Counted from the stretch's first letter, positions 16,271-25,875 are shown. The stretch is DNA of 64,000 nucleotides from Mycolicibacterium vulneris (GCF_002104765.1 NZ_NCXM01000033.1:1-64000); one strand, 5' to 3'. Numbers and translations are program-made. Notes: a model not told the origin generated them from the letters alone.

Positions 16271-17142
16271 GCCAGCCCCCTCACCGTGCGCGCCGGCGGG
16301 CGGGTTCCCTGGATCGAGGCCACCATTTCCAGCACCCGGCGGGTGGCCGCGACCTGGTGCACGCGGAACATGCGCGCACCCGCGGCGGCCGCCAGCGCGG
16401 TGGCGGCCAGCGTTCCCTCGAGCCGCTCGTTCAGTTCCACACCCAGAGTCTCCCCGACGAAGTCCTTGTTGCTCAAAGCCATGAGCACGGGCCACCCGGT
16501 ATTTACAAGATCGCCCACGTGGCGTAACAGCAGCAGCCCGTGGTAGGTGTTCTTGCCGAAGTCATGGGTGGGGTCGATCAGCACGCGGTCGCGGGCCACC
16601 CCGCAGGCCACCGCCCGCTCGGCGGCCGCGGTGACCTGGGCGATGACGTCGTCGACCACACCGCGGGTGGTGGTGCCGTAGTTCACCCGGAACGGGCGCG
16701 TGCGCGGCAGCGCGTTGCCGGTGTGCGAACACACCAGGCCCGCCCCGAACTCGGCGGCCACCTCCGGTAGCGCCGGGTCGATGCCGCCCCAGGTGTCGTT
16801 GATCAGGTCCGCGCCGGCCGCGCAGGCCACCTTGGCAACCTCGGAACGCCAGGTATCGGCGCTGATCAGCTGGTCGGGGTAGGCGTCGCGCAGCCATTCG
16901 ATGAAGGGCACCAGCCGGGCGATCTCGGTGTCGGCATCGACCTCTTGGCCGGGCCCGGCCTTGACGCCGCCGACGTCGATGACATCGGCGCCGTCGGCGA
17001 CGGCCTGGTGCACGGCCGCCCTGGCGGCCTCGTCGCTGAAGGTCGCGCCCCTGTCATAGAACGAGTCCGGGGTGCGGTTGATGATCGCCATGATCAGCGC
17101 GCGATCGCCCGCGACCGGTCGGCCGCACAGAGTTGACTGCAC
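16267..17142 (-). CDS. folP2: Dihydropteroate synthase-like protein FolP2
   Basis: TIM-barrel protein of the pterin-binding family. It has NRTPDSFYDRG near the start and NDTWGG later, but the canonical D-x-GGESTRPG loop reads DVGGVKAGPG. M. tuberculosis FolP2 (Rv1207) is reported not to be an active sulfonamide-sensitive DHPS, so a role in folate synthesis should not be assumed. The start is uncertain: GTG at 17142 (VQSTLCGRP) gives 291 residues and fits the conserved core. It is coupled to gpgS by a four-base overlap. Confidence 0.85.
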   Translation of the reverse strand: MQSTLCGRPVAGDRALIMAIINRTPDSFYDRGATFSDEAARAAVHQAVADGADVIDVGGVKAGPGQEVDADTEIARLVPFIEWLRDAYPDQLISADTWRSEVAKVACAAGADLINDTWGGIDPALPEVAAEFGAGLVCSHTGNALPRTRPFRVNYGTTTRGVVDDVIAQVTAAAERAVACGVARDRVLIDPTHDFGKNTYHGLLLLRHVGDLVNTGWPVLMALSNKDFVGETLGVELNERLEGTLAATALAAAAGARMFRVHQVAATRRVLEMVASIQGTRPPARTVRGLA

Positions 17143-17251
17143 ACGTATATGGTGCCCGGTCGCCGCCGCGCGCGCGGCCCGGGGACCGTCGGCGGCCCCG
17201 CGCACAGTCGGCGTAAGGGGAAAGCGGAGCGTCAGCCCGGGGTTGCGCGCC

Positions 17252-19030
17252 TTAAGGGCGTTTGCCCTCGGCCACTTCGCCGGGGTACTCGTCGTAGTAG
17301 GGCACGTAGCCCTCATCGCGCCCGGCCAGCACGTACAACGGGTCCTTCACGTCCGAGCCGTAGCCCTGATCGCGCAGCTCCACCTTGCGGCTCTTGAAGG
17401 TCGTGGTCTGCTCGATGGACTCCACCACCCGCACGAACAGCGGCAGCGCGTAGACGGGCAGCTGGTCGTAGACGGCGCGGGCCAGCGACTTCCCGTCGAA
17501 CTCGGCGCCGCCGCGCAGTTTGACCGCAGCCATCCCGGCGCGGCCGCCGGTGCGCGGCACCTCGACCCCGAAGACCGTGCAGTCCTCGACGGAGTCGTCG
17601 GCCGCCAGCGCCGCCTCGACCTGCGTGGTGGCCACGTTCTCGCCCTTCCACCGGAAGGTGTCGCCGAGCCGGTCGACGAACGCGGCGTGCCCCATGCCTT
17701 GTGGACTCATCACGTCACCGGTGTTGAACCAGCAGTCGCCCTCACGAAAGGCGTTGCGCACCAACTTCTTTTCGCTCGACTCCTTGTCGGTGTAGCCGTC
17801 GAACGGCTGCAGCCGGTTGACCGGGCTGAGCAACAAACCGGGCTCGCCGGCCGGCACCCGGCGGACCCGCCCGTTGTCGTCACGCAGCGGGGCGCCGGTG
17901 TCGGGGTCGTACTCGACGTAGGCCAGCGGCATCGGGAAGACGCCGGTGGAGCGGGGCACGTTGAAGACGTTGATGAATGCCGCGTTGCCTTCGCTGGAGG
18001 CGTAGAACTCGCAGACTCGGGCGATGCCGAATCGCTTGGTGAACTCGTCCCAGATCTCCGGGCGCAGCCCGTTTCCAGCGATCACCCGCACCTTGTGCGC
18101 ACGGTCGGTCGGCTTGGCCGGCTGGTTGAGCAGGTACCGGCACACCTCGCCGATGTAGATGAACGCGGTGGCCTCGTTGGCGATCACCTCGTCCCAGAAC
18201 TTCGACGCCGAGAACGACTTGCCCAGCGCCAGCGTCGCCCCCGAGTTGATCACCGACGACAGCGCTACCGTCAGCGCGTTGTTGTGGTAGAGCGGCAGGC
18301 AGCAATACAGCGTGTCGGAGCTCTTGAGCCGCAACCCGATCCCGCCGAACGCCGCGAGCGCCTTGAGCCACCGCAGATGCGTCATGACGCTGGCCTTCGG
18401 GAATCCCGTTGTGCCCGAGGTGAAGATGTAGAACGCGGTGTCCCTGGCGTGCACGGCCGACGCCGAGGCGGGGTTGGTGGCCGGCGCGCTCACCGCGAAC
18501 CGCTCCAGGTCCTCGACCGTCAGCGTCTCGGTGCTGCCCGAGCCGCCGCACTCGGCCACGGCGCTGACCAGATCGGTCTCGGCGATGAGCACCTTGGCGT
18601 CCAGCAGGCCGAGGCTGTGCGCGAGCACCTCGCCGCGCTGATGGTAGTTGAGCATGCCGGCGACGGCGCCGCACTTGACCGCGGCCAGCATGGCCAGCAC
18701 GGTGTTGGGCGAGTTGCGCAGCATGATGGCGACGACGTCGCCCTGGCCGACCCCGCGCGCGGCCAGCACGGCGGCGTACCGGTTGGCGGCCGCGTTGGCG
18801 TCGCGGTAGGTCAGTTGCTGATCGCCCATGCGCAGGAAGATCCGGTCGCCGTAGCGGGCGGCCCGCTCCTGAAACACCGTGCCGATCGATTTCTTGGAGC
18901 CCGGCTGGGCCAGCAGCCCGGTCATCGCGCCCCGCACGATCACCGGCAGGTCGGCCAGCACGGCCGGCGCCCGAAATGCGATATCGGTCAGTTTGACCGC
19001 CGTGCGCGCTGCCCCGTCACGATCGGACAC
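17252..19030 (-). CDS. fadD6: FATP-type long-chain acyl-CoA synthetase
   Basis: 592-residue ANL-superfamily enzyme of the fatty-acid-transport-protein subgroup. Core motif YIFTSGTTGFPKA, a FYASSEGNAAFINVF motif of FATPs, the FNTGDV hinge region and a C-terminal FKSRKVELRDQGY ending with the catalytic Lys area. The GTG at 19030 has GAGGGG upstream. It would activate long-chain fatty acids at the membrane. Equivalent to Rv1206. Confidence 0.92.
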   Translation of the reverse strand: MSDRDGAARTAVKLTDIAFRAPAVLADLPVIVRGAMTGLLAQPGSKKSIGTVFQERAARYGDRIFLRMGDQQLTYRDANAAANRYAAVLAARGVGQGDVVAIMLRNSPNTVLAMLAAVKCGAVAGMLNYHQRGEVLAHSLGLLDAKVLIAETDLVSAVAECGGSGSTETLTVEDLERFAVSAPATNPASASAVHARDTAFYIFTSGTTGFPKASVMTHLRWLKALAAFGGIGLRLKSSDTLYCCLPLYHNNALTVALSSVINSGATLALGKSFSASKFWDEVIANEATAFIYIGEVCRYLLNQPAKPTDRAHKVRVIAGNGLRPEIWDEFTKRFGIARVCEFYASSEGNAAFINVFNVPRSTGVFPMPLAYVEYDPDTGAPLRDDNGRVRRVPAGEPGLLLSPVNRLQPFDGYTDKESSEKKLVRNAFREGDCWFNTGDVMSPQGMGHAAFVDRLGDTFRWKGENVATTQVEAALAADDSVEDCTVFGVEVPRTGGRAGMAAVKLRGGAEFDGKSLARAVYDQLPVYALPLFVRVVESIEQTTTFKSRKVELRDQGYGSDVKDPLYVLAGRDEGYVPYYDEYPGEVAEGKRP

Positions 19031-19104
19031 GTGATCCCCTCGATTCGTTTCCAAAGTCAAGCTCGGCGGACAGCCTAGTAGGGGTGGCAAACCCGTCGGC
19101 GGCC

Positions 19105-19668
19105 TCAGCCGGGTGCGCACGCTTCCAGCGCCGCGCTCACCTTGTCGACCAGCACCAACCGGTCCATCGCCACCTGGGTGATGTAACCGCTGTCCAACAA
19201 TCCGCACAACCACGTCCAGAGCCCTTCGTAGTGACCGAAGGGATCCAGCAAAACGATGGGTTTGTCGTGCAGACCGAGGAACGCCGTCGTCCATGCGTCA
19301 AGCAACTCGTCGAGGGTGCCGAGGCCACCGGGCAGCACGACGAACGCGTCGGCGCGGTCTTCCATGAGTTGCTTGCGCGCGTGCATGGTGTCGCTGACGA
19401 TCAGCTCGTCGGCGTCCGCGTCGGCGATCTCGCGGCGCATCAGAACCTTGGGGATGACGCCGATTGTCCGGCCGCCGCGGGTGCGCGCCGCGCTCGCCAC
19501 GGCACCCATCGCCGACACCCGGCCCCCACCCCACACCAGCGTCCAGCCGCGCTCGGCGATCGCCTCGCCGAGTTCCCCAGCGACTCCGAGCAATTCGGGA
19601 TGTTCCGGGCCGGATGCGCAGTACACACACACCGACCACTCGCTGGACGAAGCGCGTTGGCCGGGCAT
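19105..19668 (-). CDS. LOG-family cytokinin riboside 5'-monophosphate phosphoribohydrolase
   Basis: 187 residues, same as Rv1205. It has the LOG motifs GGGRVSAMGAVASAA (a variant of GGGxxGLMG) and PGGLGTLDELLDAW, in a Rossmann-like fold starting SVCVYCASG. In M. tuberculosis the orthologue releases adenine-type cytokinins and is a proteasome substrate whose accumulation sensitises cells to nitric oxide. The ATG at 19668 is chosen by family length. Confidence 0.92.
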   Translation of the reverse strand: MPGQRASSSEWSVCVYCASGPEHPELLGVAGELGEAIAERGWTLVWGGGRVSAMGAVASAARTRGGRTIGVIPKVLMRREIADADADELIVSDTMHARKQLMEDRADAFVVLPGGLGTLDELLDAWTTAFLGLHDKPIVLLDPFGHYEGLWTWLCGLLDSGYITQVAMDRLVLVDKVSAALEACAPG

Positions 19669-19756
19669 ATCCGCCAAAGGTAGACCAACCGCATACGGCC
19701 CGTCATATCTGGGGCTTTCGCCCTGCCGCCCCGCTCTCGCACCATAAAATTCGGCA

Positions 19757-21883
19757 GTGCCGATTCGATGGAACGTCCCCCAACACGCGACGGCCTCAGA
19801 GCGGCTGGATGCGGCGTTGGCCGAAGGGGCGCGCGGGGCGGTAGTGCTGGGACCCGACGGCGTCGGCAAATCCACACTGGCCCGGGTGGCGGCCGAGCGG
19901 TTCGCCGGCCGGCACCCGAACACGCTCGTCCGCTGGGTCACCGGAACCCCGACCGAACGTACCGTCCCGTTCGGGGCGTTCAGCCATCTGGTGGAGATCG
20001 CCGACCTCGGCAAGCCGGCCGCGCTGCTGCGGGCCGCCCGGGCGTCGCTGGGCGGCGACGACCTGTTGCTCGTCGTCGACGATGCCCAACACCTGGACGT
20101 GCTGTCGGCCACGCTGGTCTACCAGCTGGCGCGCGACGGCGCGGGGCGGCTCATCGTCACCGCAAAAGCCGACTCCGCCCCCGAGGCGATCGCGGCGCTG
20201 TGGACCGACGGCCTGCTCACCCGGATCGACATCGAGCCGCCCGGCGGGGCGAGCGCGCCGGCGGAGATCAACACGTTCCTCGCCGAGCTCCCCGTGGCGG
20301 CGCGGTCGGTGTTGGAGTATCTCGCCGTCGCGGAGCCACTCTCGGTCGCCGACCTGACCGCGCTCGCCGGCGACGGCGCGGTGGCCGAGGCCGTGACGTG
20401 GGGCGCCGCGGAGACCCGGGCGCGCGGCGGGTCGTCGGACGACCCGGTCGTCTATACGGCCCACCCGCTGTTCGCCGAGCGGACGCGGGCCGCGCTCGAA
20501 CCCGAGGACGCCCGGCAACGGCGCACCGACCTGGTCACGCTGCTGTCGCAGCGGCCGTCCGAGCACCTCAGTGACCGGTTGCGGCTGGTGTCACTGGCCC
20601 TGGACAGCGACACTCCCCCGCGGGTCGCCGACGTCGTCGCCGCCGCCCAGCAGGCGCTGCGGCTGGGCGACCTGGCGCTGGGCGAACGGCTGGCCCGGTC
20701 GGCGCTGCAGCGCTCCGGCGGGTTGGCGGCGCGGCTCGCGCTGGCGCACGCCCTGGCCTGGCAGGGCCGCGGCCGGGAGGCCGATTCGGTGCTGGCCGAC
20801 GTCGACTCCGCCGCGTTGACCGAGGCGGCGCTGATGGACTGGGCACTGCTGCGGGCGGCGAACCAGTTCTGGATGCTCAGCGAACCCGAGCGCGCCACCG
20901 CGTTCCTGCGGACCGTGCGCAATCGGGTCGCCGATACCGGCCCGCGGATCACCCTGGACGCGCTCAGCGCGACCTTCGCGATGAACGCGGGCAACGTAGG
21001 GCACGCCGTGAAGGTCGCCGGCGACGTTCTCGCATCCCCGGCGGCCGACGACCAGGCGGTGGCCTGGGCGGCCAGTGCCGGCGCCTTGTGCGCGGCGCGC
21101 GAAGGCCGCTTCGATGCCGTCGAGCAGCTGGCGCAGCGCGCCCTGGCCGCCGAACACCCCGGGCTGCTGCGCTTCACCATCGGGCTGGGTCAGACCACAG
21201 CGCTGTTGATGGCCGGCCACCCCGACCAAGCCCGCCGGCTCGCCCAGCAGTTCACCGACTTCGCCGAACTGCAACAGCCGGGCCGCGCCATCGGCGAGGT
21301 GCTGCTGGCCCACGTGCTGATCGCCGGCGGCGAATTCGCCTCTGCGGCAGCATTATTGGCTCCGGCGGCCGCCACCCTGGAGCGCACCGGATACTCGTGG
21401 GGGCCGCTGTCGCTGACGCTGCTGGCCACCGCGCTGGCCCAGCAGGGCGACACCGCCGCCGCGGCAAAGGCGTTGAGCAGGGCCGAATCCCGGCACGGCA
21501 CCAAGTCGGCGCTGTTCGCGCCCGAGCTCGGGGTGGCGCGGGCGTGGCGGCTGGCCTTGGTGCGCGACATGCACGGCGCGGTGGCCGCCGCGCGCGACGC
21601 CGCCCGGATGGCCGAACGCGGCGGCCAGCGGGGCGTGGCGGTGCGGGTCTGGCACGAGGCCGTGCGGCTCGGCGACACCCGGGCCGCCGACCCTTTAGCC
21701 CGGCTCTGCGCCGAGATCGACTGCGTCGCAGGCAGAATCGCGCTGACCCATGCTCGCGCGCTGGCTGCCGGCGATGACGCGGGCCTGCGGGCGGTGTCGG
21801 ACGAGCTGACCTCGATCGGCATGCACGCAGCCGCCGCCGATGCCGCCGCGCAGGCGCAGCGGCGCGGGGCCGGGACGGCTTAG
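19757..21883 (+). CDS. STAND-type ATPase, MalT/LuxR-like regulator without a DNA-binding domain
   Basis: 708 residues. N-terminal P-loop domain with Walker A GPDGVGKST (about 32-40) and Walker B LLLVVDDAQH, then a long helical TPR-like region rich in Ala/Leu/Arg (about 280-700). This is the plan of the large mycobacterial LuxR/MalT-type regulators, but the chain ends at DAAAQAQRRGAGTA, the point where those proteins continue into a linker and a LuxR helix-turn-helix. The stop overlaps the dapE stop. Counterpart of Rv1204c. GTG start at 19757. The role is unknown. Confidence 0.8.
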   Translation: MPIRWNVPQHATASERLDAALAEGARGAVVLGPDGVGKSTLARVAAERFAGRHPNTLVRWVTGTPTERTVPFGAFSHLVEIADLGKPAALLRAARASLGGDDLLLVVDDAQHLDVLSATLVYQLARDGAGRLIVTAKADSAPEAIAALWTDGLLTRIDIEPPGGASAPAEINTFLAELPVAARSVLEYLAVAEPLSVADLTALAGDGAVAEAVTWGAAETRARGGSSDDPVVYTAHPLFAERTRAALEPEDARQRRTDLVTLLSQRPSEHLSDRLRLVSLALDSDTPPRVADVVAAAQQALRLGDLALGERLARSALQRSGGLAARLALAHALAWQGRGREADSVLADVDSAALTEAALMDWALLRAANQFWMLSEPERATAFLRTVRNRVADTGPRITLDALSATFAMNAGNVGHAVKVAGDVLASPAADDQAVAWAASAGALCAAREGRFDAVEQLAQRALAAEHPGLLRFTIGLGQTTALLMAGHPDQARRLAQQFTDFAELQQPGRAIGEVLLAHVLIAGGEFASAAALLAPAAATLERTGYSWGPLSLTLLATALAQQGDTAAAAKALSRAESRHGTKSALFAPELGVARAWRLALVRDMHGAVAAARDAARMAERGGQRGVAVRVWHEAVRLGDTRAADPLARLCAEIDCVAGRIALTHARALAAGDDAGLRAVSDELTSIGMHAAAADAAAQAQRRGAGTA

Positions 21884-22944
21884 CCGCTCAGGTAGCCGCG
21901 CAGCACATCCACCGCGGCGGTGATCTTGGCGACCGCGACCCGCTCGTCGCGCTTGTGCGCCAGATTGGGATCACCCGGCCCGAAGTTGACCGCCGGTATG
22001 CCCAGCGCGGCGAACCGTGCCACGTCGGTCCAGCCGTACTTGGCCCGCACGTTGCCGCCGGCCGCCTCGACCAGGGCCTTGGCGGCGGGTTGGGACAGCC
22101 CGGGCAGAGCGCCGGCCGCCGCGTCGCTCTGTTCGATGTGCACGTCGAGCCCGGCGAGCACGTCGTGCACGTGTTGCAGCGCCTCGGGCAGCGACCGGTC
22201 GGGGGCGAAACGGAAGTTGACCGTCACCGCGGCCGCGTCTGGAATGACGTTGCCCGCCACGCCGCCGTCGATGCGCACGGCCGACAGGCCCTCACGGTAG
22301 ACGCAGCCGTCGATGTCGACGCTGCGCGCCTGGTACGCGGCCAGCCGCTCCAGTACGGCGCCGAGCTTGTGAATCGCGTTGTCGCCCAACCAGGATCGCG
22401 CCGAATGCGCACGGGTACCGGTGGCGCTGACCACCACGCGCAGGGTGCCCTGGCAGCCGGCCTCGATGTAGCCGCCGGTGGGCTCGCCCAGAATGGCCAC
22501 GTCGGCGGCCAGCCAGTCCGGCAGCTCGCGTTCGATGCGGCCCAATCCGTTTGCCGCGGCGTCGATTTCCTCGCAGTCGTACATCACCAATGTAAGATCG
22601 TGCACTGGGTCGGCGACGGTGGCGGCGAGGTGCAGGAAGACCGCGTCACCGGATTTCATGTCGGCCGTGCCGCAGCCGTACAGGTCGTCGCCCTCGCGGC
22701 GGCTGGGCAGGTTTCCGGCCACCGGCACGGTGTCCAGGTGCCCGGCCAGCAGCACGCGCGACGGCCTCCCGTGGTTGGTGCGTGCCAGCACGGCGTTGCC
22801 GTTGCGAACGATCTCGAACCCTGCGGTCTGGGCGCGCAGCGCGGCCTCGACCTCGTCGGCCAGCCGCGCTTCGCCCCTCGATTCGCTGGGGATGTCGACC
22901 AGCGCGGCGGTCAGCGCGATGGGATCTCCGCGTAAGTCCAGCAC
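21880..22944 (-). CDS. dapE: Succinyl-diaminopimelate desuccinylase
   Basis: M20-family di-zinc hydrolase of the succinylase branch of lysine/meso-DAP synthesis. Metal and catalytic motifs: GHLDTVP, GTADMKSGD, YDCEEID, ILGEPT and NFGPGDPNLAHKRDE near the end. The GTG at 22944 (VLDLRGDP) gives 354 residues, the length of Rv1202. dapD, encoding the preceding succinyltransferase, lies close by but divergently, and dapC is at 50.6 kb. Confidence 0.95.
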   Translation of the reverse strand: MLDLRGDPIALTAALVDIPSESRGEARLADEVEAALRAQTAGFEIVRNGNAVLARTNHGRPSRVLLAGHLDTVPVAGNLPSRREGDDLYGCGTADMKSGDAVFLHLAATVADPVHDLTLVMYDCEEIDAAANGLGRIERELPDWLAADVAILGEPTGGYIEAGCQGTLRVVVSATGTRAHSARSWLGDNAIHKLGAVLERLAAYQARSVDIDGCVYREGLSAVRIDGGVAGNVIPDAAAVTVNFRFAPDRSLPEALQHVHDVLAGLDVHIEQSDAAAGALPGLSQPAAKALVEAAGGNVRAKYGWTDVARFAALGIPAVNFGPGDPNLAHKRDERVAVAKITAAVDVLRGYLSG

Positions 22945-22955
22945 GGTCTCAGGGT

Positions 22956-22987
22956 AGTGGCGATCGCAAGCGCGGCGGAGCCGGGCG
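22956..22987. repeat. Dispersed 32-bp intergenic repeat, copy 1
   Basis: Identical over 32 bp to the copy at 23011-23042 (55-bp period). The core is GATCGCAAGCGCGGCGG. Here GTGGCGA (22957-22963) is matched by TCGCCAC (22995-23001), so the element can fold. It resembles a dispersed mycobacterial intergenic element. Confidence 0.85.
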
Positions 22988-23010
22988 CAGCGGGTCGCCA
23001 CCACCGCTCC

Positions 23011-23042
23011 AGTGGCGATCGCAAGCGCGGCGGAGCCGGGCG
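23011..23042. repeat. Dispersed 32-bp intergenic repeat, copy 2
   Basis: Perfect direct repeat of 22956-22987, ending 14 bp before the PPE fragment. A diverged third copy is at 40309-40340 on the other strand. Confidence 0.85.
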
Positions 23043-23056
23043 GAATGCCTCGGGGG

Positions 23057-23443
23057 CTAGACGAGCAACCGCGTGGGCATCACCTTCGGTTTGACGCCGT
23101 AGCACGGCCCCATGCCATAGCCGCCGCCCCGCCCCGCCGAGGCGACCGCCGGCATGCCGGACGCCCACGTGGTGTGCGCCTCTTCGGTGGGTGCGGTCCA
23201 CCCCGTACCCGCGACGGTCACGGCGGGCACCCGAGGTGTGGCCGCCGACCACATGGCGGGGGTCGACAATCCGCCGACCGGGGACGCCGAGCCCATGCTC
23301 GCCAGCACTCGTGCCGCACCGCCGCCCGCGGTGCTGACCGGTGCCGCGGCACTCACCAGGGCGCCACCGCCACCCAACCCGCTGGCCACAGTGGCAGCGG
23401 GACCCGTCGTGTCGACGACGTGTTGATACAGCACCCCGGACAC
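23057..23443 (-). pseudogene. PPE-family C-terminal fragment (PPE-SVP type)
   Basis: The reading frame (128 codons from a GTG at 23443) has the composition and order of a PPE-SVP C-terminus: Gly/Ala/Ser-rich, then GGLSTPAMWSAATPRV (matching the GxxSVPxxW signature), then a YGVKPKVM tail like the YGFRPTVM end of such proteins. The roughly 180-residue PPE domain is missing: the frame is open upstream only to about 23510, where it meets a stop, and no PPE motif appears. It sits between dapE and dapD, where H37Rv has no PPE gene. Confidence 0.75.
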
Positions 23444-23581
23444 GATGCTGTTGAACAGGTTGCGTGCCCGCGTTGGGGTTTGAACACCACGCGGCAGCTT
23501 GACCGATCACGCGGGTCACACTTCGCGCTCCTCCGCAGGGCGCGCGGACCCGAGCGTCGCCCAGGAAGTAACCTGACCGCC

Positions 23582-24526
23582 GTGACTGGAGCTGCAGGTA
23601 TCGGGCTGGCAACGCTGGCCGCCGACGGATCGATCCTCGACACTTGGTTTCCCGCACCGGAACTGACCGAATCGGGCACCAGCGCGACGTCGCGGCTGGC
23701 GCTGTCCGACGTTCCCCCGGAGCTGACCGCGCTGATCGGGCGCGACGATGACCGCGGTACCGAGACCGTCGCGGTACGCACTGTCATCGGCTCTCTGGAC
23801 GACGTGGCCGCCGACGCCTACGACGCCTACCTGCGATTGCATCTGCTCTCGCACCGGCTGGTCGCGCCGCATGGGCTGAACGCCGGCGGCTTATTCGGGG
23901 TATTGACCAATGTCGTCTGGACTAACCGCGGCCCGTGCGCCGTCGAAGGCTTCGAGGCCGTCCGGGCCCGGCTGCGGCGCCACGGGCCGGTGACGGTGTA
24001 CGGCGTCGACAAGTTCCCCCGCATGGTCGATTACGTCCTGCCGACCGGGGTGCGCATCGCCGACGCCGACCGGGTGCGCCTGGGCGCCCACCTGGCCCCG
24101 GGCACGACGGTGATGCACGAGGGCTTCGTCAACTACAACGCCGGCACGCTCGGGGCGTCGATGGTGGAGGGGCGCATCTCCGCCGGCGTGGTGGTGGGCG
24201 ACGGCTCCGACATCGGCGGGGGCGCATCGATCATGGGCACGCTGTCCGGCGGTGGCACCGAGGTGATTTCGATCGGCAAGCGCTGCCTACTCGGTGCCAA
24301 CGCGGGCCTGGGCATCTCACTGGGTGACGACTGCGTCGTCGAGGCGGGCCTGTATGTCACCGCGGGCACCAAAGTCATTACGCCCGAAGGCAAGACGATG
24401 AAGGCCCTGGAACTGTCCGGCGGCAACAACCTGTTGTTCCGCCGCAATTCGGTGAGCGGGGCGGTGGAAGTGGTGGCCCGCGGCGGGCAGGGCATCGCCC
24501 TCAACGAGGACCTGCACGCCAACTGA
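23582..24526 (+). CDS. dapD: Tetrahydrodipicolinate N-succinyltransferase
   Basis: Left-handed beta-helix acyltransferase converting tetrahydrodipicolinate and succinyl-CoA to N-succinyl-2-amino-6-ketopimelate in lysine/DAP synthesis. The N-terminal domain precedes hexapeptide repeats from about residue 155 (GTTVMHEGFVNYNAGTLG, then the EGRISAGVVVGDGSDIGGG region). The GTG at 23582 gives 314 residues, close to Rv1201c; longer upstream in-frame sequence is not protein-like. Confidence 0.95.
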   Translation: MTGAAGIGLATLAADGSILDTWFPAPELTESGTSATSRLALSDVPPELTALIGRDDDRGTETVAVRTVIGSLDDVAADAYDAYLRLHLLSHRLVAPHGLNAGGLFGVLTNVVWTNRGPCAVEGFEAVRARLRRHGPVTVYGVDKFPRMVDYVLPTGVRIADADRVRLGAHLAPGTTVMHEGFVNYNAGTLGASMVEGRISAGVVVGDGSDIGGGASIMGTLSGGGTEVISIGKRCLLGANAGLGISLGDDCVVEAGLYVTAGTKVITPEGKTMKALELSGGNNLLFRRNSVSGAVEVVARGGQGIALNEDLHAN

Positions 24527-24534
24527 GCGTGCGC

Positions 24535-25875
24535 CTATAGTTCGGCGGGGACCCGCTCGTCGACGGCGACCGTCCGCAGCGTGGTCCCCCTGGTTTCGGG
24601 CAGCAGCGAGACGGACACGAAACTGGCCACCACCAGGGTCGCCATCATGAGCCCGATCGCCCAGCTGCCGTAGGTCGCCAGCAGCGTGCCCGCCAGCAGC
24701 GGCGGCACCGCGGCGCCCAGGATGCCGGCCAGGTTCATCGCCACCGCCGCGCCGCTGTACCGGTAGCGCGTGGCGAACAGCTCGGGAACGAAGGCACCCG
24801 TGGGGCCGTTGGCCACCGCCGCGCAGGCGAACAGGCCGAGGACGGCGACCGCGTACATGACCGGGTTGCCGGTGTCCATCAGCGGGATGACGACGAATGC
24901 CCACGGCAGGCACGCCGCCAGCCCGCACAGCATCACCCGCCGACGCCCGACGCGGTCGGACAGCCACGCCCCGAACGAGACGAACGCGATGCTGGTCAGC
25001 CCGCCCAGGGCGCCGACGCCCCAGATGAAGCCGCGCGAGTAGCCCAGGTGGGTGTGGGCGTACATGACCAGGAAGGTGTTGCCCAGGTAGACGAAGCCCA
25101 TGCCGCCCAAGAAGCAGCCCGCGACCAGCACGATCTCTCGCCGCTGGAAGCGCACCAGCTCCGCCAGCGGCGCTTTGGGCACCTCGTTGCGGGCCTTCTC
25201 CTCCACGAACAGCGGGGTCTCGTCGATGTTGAGCCGCACATAGAGGGCGATGGCGATCAGCCCGCTGCTGATCAGGAAGGGCACCCGCCATCCCCATTCC
25301 AGGAACGCGGGGCTGCTCTCGCCGACGGTGAGACTGACGGCGAGAAAGGTCAGGCTGGCGAGTATGCCCGCCGTGCCGCCGCCCAGCGAGGTGAACATGC
25401 CGTACCAGCCGCGTTTGCCGGGCGGCGCGTACTCGGCGCTGAGCAGGATGGAGCCGGCCCATTCGCCGCCGACGGCGAAGCCTTGCAGCAGCCGCAGGAC
25501 GATGAGGATCAGCGGCGCCGCGATCCCGATCGACGCCGTGTTGGGGACCAGGCCCACGCTGACCGTCGATGCGCCCATGATCAGCAGCGTGGCGACGAGC
25601 GTCTTCTTGCGGCCCAGCCGGTCGCCGAAGTAGCCGAAGACAGCCGCCCCAACCGGGCGGGACAGGAACGCCGTCGCGAACGTCGCCATCGAGGCGATGG
25701 TGGCCACCGTCGTGCCCAGGTGCGGAAAGAAGACGGCGGGAAACACCAGCGCCGCCGCGGTCCCATAGATCAGAAAGTCGTAGAACTCGATGGCCGAGCC
25801 CACCAGGCAGGCCATCGCGATCCGCCGCATGGGGGTAGGGGCGGCGGTGCCCACGGGCCGAGCGGGGTCACCCAT
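24535..25875 (-). CDS. MFS transporter, metabolite:H+ symporter (MHS) family
   Basis: 446 residues with twelve predicted helices. Typical MHS features: EFYDFLIYGTAAALVFP in helix 1, GYFGDRLGRKKTL loop 2-3 motif, LLQGFAVGGEWAGSILLSAEYAP in helix 4-5 and a repeated SDRVGRRRVM motif in loop 8-9. Members import carboxylates, betaine-like compounds or shikimate; the substrate cannot be told here. Convergent with dapD. Equivalent to Rv1200. Confidence 0.9.
   Translation of the reverse strand: MGDPARPVGTAAPTPMRRIAMACLVGSAIEFYDFLIYGTAAALVFPAVFFPHLGTTVATIASMATFATAFLSRPVGAAVFGYFGDRLGRKKTLVATLLIMGASTVSVGLVPNTASIGIAAPLILIVLRLLQGFAVGGEWAGSILLSAEYAPPGKRGWYGMFTSLGGGTAGILASLTFLAVSLTVGESSPAFLEWGWRVPFLISSGLIAIALYVRLNIDETPLFVEEKARNEVPKAPLAELVRFQRREIVLVAGCFLGGMGFVYLGNTFLVMYAHTHLGYSRGFIWGVGALGGLTSIAFVSFGAWLSDRVGRRRVMLCGLAACLPWAFVVIPLMDTGNPVMYAVAVLGLFACAAVANGPTGAFVPELFATRYRYSGAAVAMNLAGILGAAVPPLLAGTLLATYGSWAIGLMMATLVVASFVSVSLLPETRGTTLRTVAVDERVPAEL

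Noticed and set aside
17072..19078. Plus-strand frame opposite fadD6
   Set aside because: Shadow of a highly conserved acyl-CoA synthetase; no protein signature.
22956..23042. Insertion sequence ends or att sites at the duplicated 32-bp element
   Set aside because: No transposase or integrase nearby and the copies are direct, not inverted; better explained as a small dispersed element.
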